Source: a bacterium (lineage in GTDB: Bacteria > Actinomycetota > Acidimicrobiia > Acidimicrobiales > Bin134). Taken from it: a stretch of 38,288 bases of DNA. A program made the position numbers and the translations under genes. A model generated the notes under the pieces. The model worked only from the letters and a program-made list of their open reading frames with translations. It did no database searches and was not told where the DNA came from. This document shows positions 29,805-36,265 of this stretch, piece by piece; positions within the stretch are counted from its first letter, which is position 1, and each line of letters opens with the position of its first letter. Location of the stretch: NCBI GenBank assembly GCA_028819295.1, contig JAPPMA010000105.1, positions 26,683-64,970 on the forward strand, in the 5' to 3' direction.

Positions 29805-30965
29805 TCAGCCCACCACAGGCAGCGGATCGCCGATACGGGCGAAGCTATCGGCGGCCGTTGCTCCCATGAACGCGGTCCTCACCTCGTCGTCGAGTTCATC
29901 GAGCGCCGGCTGATAGAGCTCGATCGGGTCGGCGTTGCCCTCCTGATGGGGGTAGTCGGAGGAGAACACCACCATGTCGGGCAGGGCGGCCAGCACGTCG
30001 AGGGCGTCGGTGTCGCCGAATCCGGGCAGGGGAGTGAGCCGCAGGTTGCGGTGCAGCATCTCTTGGCCGCTCACCGGCCACGGCCAGTCGCCCAATGACG
30101 GCGACGACAGGCATTGGCGGGACAGTGTGGCCACATACCAGGGGAGCCACCCGGCCCGCATCTCCTCCACCAGCACGGTGAGGTTGGGGAACCGGTGGAA
30201 CACCCCGCCGAACAGCATGCTGGCGATGAGGTTCTGGGCGGCGTGCAGCCGCTGGGTGTTGGCCAGCCGGATCAGCCCGCCGACGCCGGCCCCGTCGGGC
30301 AGGTCCCAGCCGATGTCGGCCCACTTGGAGAAGTCGGCCTCGGTATTGCCCACGTGGATCACCGCCACCATGCCCAGGGAGGTGGCCGCCGCCCAGACCC
30401 GGTCCCAGTCGGGGTGGCCGGGCGGGCCTCCCGCGGGCGCACCCTGGCGGGTGTAGAGGAAGAACGCCCGGGCACCCCGCTCCCGGCACCGCTCCAACTC
30501 GGCCACTGCGTGATCCAGATCGGAAAAGTCGACAGTGGCCACCGGGTGGAGCCGGTGGCGCTGGTCCCAAAGCTGCTCGGTGAGGAAGTCGTTGCACCGC
30601 TGGGCGGCGATCACGCGATCGTCGGCCCGCAGGTAGTCGAGCTTCTGCCAGTAGCCGCCGGGGTTCACCAAGCAGTGGTCGATGCCCACCGAGTCCATCC
30701 ACGCCACCCGCTCAGCCGCAGTGGAGTCGTGGCGGGGATGCAGGATCACCGGCCCGCCCGACTCCTCGGCCCGCTCAAACAGCTTGGGCAGCAGTTCTGC
30801 CGGGCTGGGCAAACGGTCCGAGGGAAGCACCTGGAGCAGATCACCGGCGATGGCGTTGGCCAGATGCGTGCGGTTGTCGGGAATCTGATCGGCCCACGGC
30901 TTCATGGGATCAACTCCGGCCGAGTCCCCCGTGATCTCCCAGTGGGTGTCCACATCGATGATCAT
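29805..30965 (-). CDS. Amidohydrolase family protein (ACMSD-like)
   Basis: A 386-aa Amidohydro-rel (amidohydrolase 2) TIM-barrel protein. Likely metal-site elements are D-x-D-x-H at the start (IDVDTHWEI), His in VAVIHVGNTEAD, Glu in VLVEEMRAGWLPWY and Asp in VFSSDYPHQEGN. Relatives hydrolyse or decarboxylate cyclic and aromatic acids (ACMSD, gamma-resorcylate decarboxylase and uncharacterised actinobacterial groups). The initial motif is D-x-D-x-H rather than H-x-H, so metal binding may be of the single-metal type. The gene is apparently monocistronic; a distant homologue lies at 33629-34834. Substrate unknown. Confidence 0.8.
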   Translation of the reverse strand: MIIDVDTHWEITGDSAGVDPMKPWADQIPDNRTHLANAIAGDLLQVLPSDRLPSPAELLPKLFERAEESGGPVILHPRHDSTAAERVAWMDSVGIDHCLVNPGGYWQKLDYLRADDRVIAAQRCNDFLTEQLWDQRHRLHPVATVDFSDLDHAVAELERCRERGARAFFLYTRQGAPAGGPPGHPDWDRVWAAATSLGMVAVIHVGNTEADFSKWADIGWDLPDGAGVGGLIRLANTQRLHAAQNLIASMLFGGVFHRFPNLTVLVEEMRAGWLPWYVATLSRQCLSSPSLGDWPWPVSGQEMLHRNLRLTPLPGFGDTDALDVLAALPDMVVFSSDYPHQEGNADPIELYQPALDELDDEVRTAFMGATAADSFARIGDPLPVVG

Positions 30966-31000
30966 GGGCCGAGTCTAAGTGGCGGTCGGCAACCACGCCT

Positions 31001-32995
31001 TCAGCCCACTCTGGCGATGAACCAGCGGGCCGGCAGGGCTTCCATGGCCACGGCGAAGTCGTCGCCGCTTTGACCGGCGTCGGTGGCGCCGGCGGTGGCG
31101 CTTTGGCTCTCGGGGGCAGAGTCGGCGACCACCTGATAGGCCTGCACACGGGCGATCACGAAATCGGCGCCCACGGCCAGTTCCACGCTGGCCTCTGAGT
31201 CCTGATCCAACCCGAACGCCTCAGCGGCCGACTGCCAGCCCCAGTTCTGGCCGTCTGCTGTCCAGCCAATCCACTGTCCAGGCGGCAAATACGGCTCGGA
31301 CTGGCCGAAGTCGGAGCCCTCTGGCACCGGGGCCGGCGCTGCGGAGGCGAGCTCGTCTTGTGAGAAGGCAACCAGAACCTCTCCGCTCGCCGGGTCTTCG
31401 AAGATCACCTGCTCGACGTCTCCGCTCGCGCCATCTACCAGCCGCATGCCCTCCGGCGGCGACTCGGCCGCCATCTCCTGAGGGCTGATCACGAACACCG
31501 GCTCCTGGTCGGCCAGGCTCAACAGGGTTGCGCCTCCCAGGGGCTCGTTGAAGCGGAGCTCGAACCCGCCTTTGCGCACCAGCCCCACCTGGGGATCGCC
31601 GCCTCGGCCCGAGGGCACGCCGGGCGCCGCCCAGGCGGCAACTCCGGCAGGGCCGACTGCGAGACGATCCACCCGTCTGATTCCCTCGGGCAGCTCCGCC
31701 ACCAGCGCGGGGGCGTAGGCCCCGTTGCCGCGCTCCACGCGAAGGTCGCCGACGGCGCCCCCGGATGTCCACACGACCTCGTTGGAAGACCCGTGGTACA
31801 GAGCGGCGACCCCAAACGACGTGGCCTGTGAGCCGTCCAGCGGCGAGCGCTCCCACTGGCGCCCTTCAGCCGTGGTCAGGAGAAAGTCGCCCTCATCGCT
31901 GAACAGCACGAAGCGGAAGCCGTCTGATGTGCTGCGCCCGGCGATGCTCCAGCCCGGGTACTCGGCCGCTGCTTGCGCCGGCCCGCCTTGGCTGCGGTAG
32001 AAGCGGATCACCTCTTTGCGCTGCCCGAAGAGCAGGTCTTGCTCCTCCGGGGTCAGAACGAAGGACTCAGCGGGGGAGTCCAAGTCCCGGGTGAAGCGCA
32101 CCATGTCGCCCTCCAGGCTGGTCCATCCGGCGATCTCGGACTCGTCGGACACCAGACCCCGAGCCACGATCACCGATGCGATGTCGATGCGATTGGCGGC
32201 CTTTACCGCCACCAGGATGTTCTGGCCGCTCACCAGGGCGGCGGCAAGGTCGACACGCTCGGCGGGACCGGCCAACGGCAACCCGAGGTCCTCCCATTCG
32301 CCGCCCTGGTTGTCGGAGTAGAACACCATGTTCTCGATGCCCGTTCCGTCGAAACGCTGCCCTGACACCAGCCAGCGATCGCCGGTGATGTCCACAGAGT
32401 CGACCGTTAGCCCGGCGGGGATGCTCAATGCCGTCCACTCGCGGCCGTCCTCGGAAACCAGCATTTTGTTTCCGTCAGGGGAAGACGCCTGAACCACTGC
32501 CCGCCCATCTCCCGTGGAGATCAGGCCGTATGCGAGCAGCAACTCGGATTCCATCGCGGCGGCGTCCAACTCCTCCCATTCCAGGGTCGGGCCGGTTGAG
32601 AGGCTCTGGGGAGTGGGGGGCTCGGCATCGGTCGCCTCAGGGGCGCCAGGCACGCTGGCAGGAGTCGCTGCGTACGCGGGCGCTGGGGCAGGGTCAGCGT
32701 CTCGAGCCGGGGCGGGCTGGTCGACCACGATCACCTCGGTGGGCTGATCGCTGTCCAGGGCGTTCCAGGCCGCGATCCCGCCGCCCACCAGGGCGACCGT
32801 CGCCGCGATGCCCGCAACTGCCTGACGGGTACGGCGGGCCTTGGCCCGGGCGGCAGCCAGTTCGGCGATGCGCGACACCGGCGGCGGCTCAGCCGGGGCT
32901 TCGACTCGTTCTCGGATGGCAGCGCCCAGGGCCTCGCCGAGGGCCTGTTCGTCGGTGCCGGTCGGGTTCTCAGGGGTGCGGCGCTCGTCGTTCAT
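31001..32995 (-). CDS. Membrane-anchored anti-sigma-like protein with large Asp-box exterior domain
   Basis: A 664-aa protein overlapping the sigma gene by 4 nt. The first 57 residues are charged and cytoplasmic (SRIAELAAARAKARRTR); one membrane helix spans about 58-77 (VAGIAATVALVGGGIAAW); the rest is outside. The exterior has at least four Asp-box-like motifs (SEDGREW, SDNQGGEW, TAEGRQW, TADGQNW), typical of beta-propellers such as sialidase-like and sortilin-like folds. A sigma partner with cytoplasmic tail, single helix and sensor domain is the usual anti-sigma layout, but no zinc anti-sigma (HxxxCxxC) motif is seen. It probably controls the sigma factor in response to an external signal. 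A surface protein merely co-transcribed is the alternative. Confidence 0.65.
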   Translation of the reverse strand: MNDERRTPENPTGTDEQALGEALGAAIRERVEAPAEPPPVSRIAELAAARAKARRTRQAVAGIAATVALVGGGIAAWNALDSDQPTEVIVVDQPAPARDADPAPAPAYAATPASVPGAPEATDAEPPTPQSLSTGPTLEWEELDAAAMESELLLAYGLISTGDGRAVVQASSPDGNKMLVSEDGREWTALSIPAGLTVDSVDITGDRWLVSGQRFDGTGIENMVFYSDNQGGEWEDLGLPLAGPAERVDLAAALVSGQNILVAVKAANRIDIASVIVARGLVSDESEIAGWTSLEGDMVRFTRDLDSPAESFVLTPEEQDLLFGQRKEVIRFYRSQGGPAQAAAEYPGWSIAGRSTSDGFRFVLFSDEGDFLLTTAEGRQWERSPLDGSQATSFGVAALYHGSSNEVVWTSGGAVGDLRVERGNGAYAPALVAELPEGIRRVDRLAVGPAGVAAWAAPGVPSGRGGDPQVGLVRKGGFELRFNEPLGGATLLSLADQEPVFVISPQEMAAESPPEGMRLVDGASGDVEQVIFEDPASGEVLVAFSQDELASAAPAPVPEGSDFGQSEPYLPPGQWIGWTADGQNWGWQSAAEAFGLDQDSEASVELAVGADFVIARVQAYQVVADSAPESQSATAGATDAGQSGDDFAVAMEALPARWFIARVG

Positions 32996-33525
32996 TGCTC
33001 GATCACCTTTCGCAGCTCGGCCAATCCTCGGGATGTGGCGCTCTTCACCGTGCCGGGGCGCACGCCCAGGGCCTGGGCGATCTCCTTCTCGGTCATGTCG
33101 GCGTAGTACTTCAAGACCAATATGGTCTTCTGTCGGGTTGAGAGCTGGTTGAGGGCGTCGAGCAGGTAGTCGTGCTCATCGGGCTGGGGGGGAAGGAACG
33201 GCCTCAAGCCGACGCGCCGCCTCACCTCTCGCTTGCGCAGTTCGCTGCGGGCGCCGTTCACCACCGCGGTGCGCAGATACGCCCCGGGGCGGTCGAGGCG
33301 GCCCCAACGGTCCAGAACCTTGGCAAAGGCGTCCTGAACGACCTCCTCAGCGAACTCCGTGGTGTCCACCAGCCCTCGGGCCAGGCGGACCATGGGCTCG
33401 TATTCGCGGCGGTACAGATCGTCGAAGGTGGTCAGCTCAACGACCTCTCCAACCTGAACCTGCTGCGGCGGAGTCGGCTGTTCTCCCTCAGAAACTCCTG
33501 AAGCCATCAAACACAAAGTCTCCAT
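32992..33525 (-). CDS. SigE-family ECF RNA polymerase sigma factor
   Basis: About 177 aa, group 4 sigma factor. Region 2 is FDDLYRREYEPMVRLARGLV, then FAEEVVQDAFAKVLDRW and PGAYLRTAVVNGARSELRKRE. Region 4 is LSTRQKTILVLKYYADMTEKEIAQALGVRPGTVKSATSRGLAELR, with the DNA-reading helix GTVKSATSRG. It lacks region 1.1 and region 3, as expected. The layout matches the actinobacterial SigE/SigM-like group. The start is ATG 33525, GTG 33528 or ATG 33506; none has a clear ribosome binding site. Its stop overlaps the start of the membrane partner (ATGA). Confidence 0.88.
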   Translation of the reverse strand: METLCLMASGVSEGEQPTPPQQVQVGEVVELTTFDDLYRREYEPMVRLARGLVDTTEFAEEVVQDAFAKVLDRWGRLDRPGAYLRTAVVNGARSELRKREVRRRVGLRPFLPPQPDEHDYLLDALNQLSTRQKTILVLKYYADMTEKEIAQALGVRPGTVKSATSRGLAELRKVIEQ

Positions 33526-33628
33526 CACCCAACGACGACGCTTGGTGATGCTGAATGGTTCCCCGCGCCTCGGCGCAGGGCTCGGGGATGCTCCGAGGGC
33601 TCGGCTCGGTTCGGAGGGACAGGCCCGG

Positions 33629-34834
33629 TCAGGCCGCCCGGAAGTTCTTGAGCAGCGCTTCGTTGGGCTCGGCGGGCAGCGCGTCGAGGGGCACGGCGAT
33701 CTCGCCGTGGGTCGGGCCGTGCTGGGCGGCCAGCGGGGCCAGGGCGTCGAGGTCGAATCCGTACAGGTCGGCGGCGTTGCCGGCCAGGATCTGCTGGAGC
33801 TCTGCCGGATCGGTGTCGCAGAACACCTGGCGCAGGTGCTCGCGGGTGTAGGGGCCGGTGCCCTCGTTGTGGGGATAGTCGGAGCCCCACATAACCTTGT
33901 GCGACCCCAGCACCTCGCGGGCGGCCGCGTCCTCGTGGCCGGGCTGGCTTATGCCCACCCAGCAATTCTGCTGGAAGTACTCGGTGGCGCTGCGAGGCAG
34001 GATGTGGCTCTCGTCGTAGCGCATCTCGCCCATGCGGCCGGTGTCGCGGATCTTGCCCAGGGTCTCGTCCATTTGGGCCAAGGCGCCCACCAGCCAGGCA
34101 CATCCCTGCTCGGTCATCACGAACTTGAGCTTGGGGAACCGCTCGAACACCCCCGACAGCAATAGCTGGTAGAAGGGCCGGTGGGAGTAGAAGCTCACTT
34201 CGGTGATGAACAGCAGGTCGGCCACGGAGTACTTCCCGTAGTTGGGAGCACCGGTGCCGCCGTGGCTGTTCACGATCACCCCGAGGTCCTCGCAGGCGGC
34301 CCAGAACGGGTCGTAGACCGGGTCGTGCAGAGGGGACAGGTCGTCGCAGTCGGGCGGGACGGCCGAGATCAGCACGCCGCCGCGCAGGTTGTTGGCGGCG
34401 ATGAACTCCACGTCTTTGACGGCCTCGTCCACATCGTTCAAGAAGGTCTGCCCTATGCCGGCCCGCTGATCGGGATACTCCGCGCACCAGTCGGCAAGCC
34501 AGCGGTTGTGGGCTCGAATTCCGGCCAGTCGGTGCTCGAGCTGGTCGGCCCGGGGCGGGCGGGCGAACAGGATGAAGCTGGGAAAGAACGGGGGCACGGT
34601 GTTGGGGAACACCACCTCGGCCACCTGGCCGTCGGCGTACAGGTCGCCCAGACGGCGCTCGTTGTCCCAGTTGCGCACCCGGCCCCCGTCTTGGAGGTCG
34701 CGGAACGGGTTGCGGTACTTATCCCGCCACGCGTCGAAGTCGTTGAGGTACTTCGATTCCAGATAGCCGCGGTAAGTCTCGTGGTTGGCCCCGGCGTGGC
34801 AGTCGGCCGAGATGATGGTGTATCGGTCGCTCAT
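33629..34834 (-). CDS. Amidohydrolase family protein
   Basis: A 401-aa amidohydrolase 2 protein from ATG 34834 (MSDRYTIISADCHAG). Likely metal-site positions are Asp/His in SADCHAG, His in VIVNSHGGTG, Glu in FVMTEQGCAWLVG and Asp in VMWGSDYPHNEG. It shares the ACMSD-like architecture of the protein at 29805-30965 but little detailed sequence. An N-terminal extension reading to 35143 would run antisense through the divergent small gene and is not credible. Related actinobacterial proteins are common and mostly of unknown substrate. Divergent from the small beta-barrel gene by 18 nt, so they may share a control region. Confidence 0.82.
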   Translation of the reverse strand: MSDRYTIISADCHAGANHETYRGYLESKYLNDFDAWRDKYRNPFRDLQDGGRVRNWDNERRLGDLYADGQVAEVVFPNTVPPFFPSFILFARPPRADQLEHRLAGIRAHNRWLADWCAEYPDQRAGIGQTFLNDVDEAVKDVEFIAANNLRGGVLISAVPPDCDDLSPLHDPVYDPFWAACEDLGVIVNSHGGTGAPNYGKYSVADLLFITEVSFYSHRPFYQLLLSGVFERFPKLKFVMTEQGCAWLVGALAQMDETLGKIRDTGRMGEMRYDESHILPRSATEYFQQNCWVGISQPGHEDAAAREVLGSHKVMWGSDYPHNEGTGPYTREHLRQVFCDTDPAELQQILAGNAADLYGFDLDALAPLAAQHGPTHGEIAVPLDALPAEPNEALLKNFRAA

Positions 34835-34852
34835 TCCACTAGTTTGCCCCTT

Positions 34853-35224
34853 ATGGGAACGTCGCCGGGCATCGTGGAAGGGGAGTGGGACGACCAGCCC
34901 CGCAACTGGCGGACATTCTTCAAGCGGTGGCGCCGCAGCAAGGAGCTGTTCCAGTTTGAGGTGGTCCGCACCGAGGCCATGTCGGCCGACGACTTCTTTG
35001 TGATCGGCCGAGCTACCGAGGGCCGGGTTCAAGAAGGAGATTCGCTGGTGATCGACATCGGCGATCAGGCGGTGGCCACCAGGGTCGTCTCCATCGACCA
35101 CACCGTGCAAGGCGACAGCGGCGACGGCGGGGACGGGTTCCACATGCTCACGGCCCTAAAGCTCGACGGCATCGGCCCCGACTCCGGCATCGAGCGCGGC
35201 ACCATCATCCGCCAACCTGGGTAA
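34853..35224 (+). CDS. Small protein resembling EF-Tu domain 2 (beta-barrel)
   Basis: A 123-aa protein, MGTSPGIVEGEWDDQPRNW at the start. The second half, DFFVIGRATEGRVQEGDSL then VVSIDHTVQGD and SGIERGTIIRQP, has the G-R-x-x-x-G-x-[VL]-x-x-G-D and late G-[IL]-x-x-G blocks of translation-factor domain 2 barrels. No GTPase domain is present, so it is not an elongation factor. It may be a stand-alone barrel that binds RNA or protein. Its start lies 18 nt from the divergent amidohydrolase start. Function unknown. Confidence 0.6.
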   Translation: MGTSPGIVEGEWDDQPRNWRTFFKRWRRSKELFQFEVVRTEAMSADDFFVIGRATEGRVQEGDSLVIDIGDQAVATRVVSIDHTVQGDSGDGGDGFHMLTALKLDGIGPDSGIERGTIIRQPG

Positions 35225-35282
35225 CCGGGCCTCGGCGCCTCCAACGAGTCCGTGGGGTTGGAGTCCAATAGCCGGGTTCGCG

Positions 35283-35328
35283 ATTGTTTCCAATGAATGT
35301 TATTTCAGTGTGTGTTATTGAAAACAAT
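35283..35328. promoter_or_regulatory. 12-bp near-perfect inverted repeat upstream of the Uma2 gene
   Basis: ATTGTTTCCAAT (35283-35294) and ATTGAAAACAAT (35317-35328) are inverted repeats with one mismatch, 22 bp apart, in a strongly AT-rich stretch. They end 20 bp before the candidate -35 box. The spacing of about three helical turns between centres suits a cooperative repressor. Confidence 0.5.
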
Positions 35329-35348
35329 GTCTATTTCATGAATTGGGG

Positions 35349-35377
35349 TTGAGATGGCAGTGGGGTACTGCTAGGCT
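35349..35377 (+). promoter_or_regulatory. Candidate promoter of the Uma2 gene
   Basis: TTGAGA (35349-35354), 17 bp, TAGGCT (35372-35377) form a reasonable vegetative promoter. The start site would be near 35384, leaving a leader of about 21 nt before ATG 35405. Confidence 0.5.
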
Positions 35378-35404
35378 GGCTGACGTGTTCAGAAAGTCGC
35401 TCCG

Positions 35405-36193
35405 ATGAGCATGTTGGCCGACCGCCGACCGGGAGCCGAGGTCTATTATCCGGAGGGTCCTCACATGCCCGAGGGCGACATGCAGACACGGCGGCGAATG
35501 GAACTGGTCGTGGCATTGCGGGGCTGGCTGGGCGAGCACCGCCCCGACGCCTGGGTGTGCTGCGACATCAACATCTACTACCGAGAAGGCGATCCCCGTG
35601 TGGTGGTGGCACCCGATGTGGCCGTGGCGTTCGGGGTGGACGCCGCAACGCAGGAGAATAAGGGAACCTACAAGGTTTGGGAAGCCGGTGCCCCTCCCTC
35701 GTTTGCGCTGGAGATCGCCTCGCCCAACACCTTCAGAACAGACCTGTACGAAAAGCCCGACCGTTTCGCCGATCTAGGCGTAGAAGAGTACTGGCGGCTC
35801 GATCCCACTGGCGGTGAACTGTACGGCACCCCCCTGGCAGCAGAACATCGCCGCAACGGCCGCTGGGAATCAATTCCCATCACTTCCCAACATCCCGATG
35901 CCCATGGCGTCCAGCTACGAGGCCACAGCACCGCATTGGGCCTCGATCTTTGCTGGGCGCCCCCCAAGCTCCGCCTCTACTACCCTCCCACGCGAACCTG
36001 GCTGCCCGACCACGACGACCTAGCCGCCCGGGTCCAAGCCGAAGCCGCCGCCCGGCAAGCCGCCGAAGATCGCGTCCAAGCCGAAGCCGCCGCCCGGCAA
36101 GCCGCCGAAGATCGCGTCCAAGCCGAAGCCGCCGCCCGGCAAGCCGCCGAAGCCGAACTCGAAGCCCTGCGCCAACGCCTCGACCAATCCTGA
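35405..36193 (+). CDS. Uma2-family protein with C-terminal coiled-coil repeats
   Basis: A 262-aa Uma2 (DUF820) protein, structurally in the PD-(D/E)XK nuclease superfamily. Conserved strands are VVVAPDVAVAFG, APPSFALEIASPNTFRTDLYEK-like (FALEIASP, then DLYEKPDRFADLGVEEYW) and RLDPTGGELYG; Asp in APDVAV, Glu in LEIAS and Lys in YEKPDRF fit the D-E-x-K-like pattern. Residues 205-260 are an Ala/Glu/Gln/Arg coiled coil built from a 14-residue unit repeated almost three times. It is unrelated in detail to the damaged copies near 20-22 kb. Members are abundant in cyanobacteria and Actinobacteria and mostly uncharacterised. Complete. Confidence 0.82.
   Translation: MSMLADRRPGAEVYYPEGPHMPEGDMQTRRRMELVVALRGWLGEHRPDAWVCCDINIYYREGDPRVVVAPDVAVAFGVDAATQENKGTYKVWEAGAPPSFALEIASPNTFRTDLYEKPDRFADLGVEEYWRLDPTGGELYGTPLAAEHRRNGRWESIPITSQHPDAHGVQLRGHSTALGLDLCWAPPKLRLYYPPTRTWLPDHDDLAARVQAEAAARQAAEDRVQAEAAARQAAEDRVQAEAAARQAAEAELEALRQRLDQS
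36032..36152 (+). repeat. 42-bp tandem repeat encoding a coiled coil
   Basis: Copies start at 36032, 36074 and 36116; the third is cut at about 37 bp. Each encodes VQAEAAARQAAEDR. Two heptads per unit fit continuous coiled-coil extension, and copy number may vary between strains. Confidence 0.95.
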
Positions 36194-36265
36194 AGGTAAC
36201 GCCTGGCCGCACCAATGGGGGTCGGTGATGGCGGGCATCCCAACCGAGCCGGTGGGCAATCAGGG

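Noticed and set aside
33562..33580. Terminator hairpin between the amidohydrolase and sigma genes
   Set aside because: A G+C-rich stem is possible (GCGCC/GGCGC) but it is short, has a 2-nt loop and no U-run on either strand.
34181..34852. N-terminal extension of the small EF-Tu-domain-2-like protein
   Set aside because: It lies antisense within the amidohydrolase gene and has no recognisable domain; ATG 34853 gives a sensible small protein.
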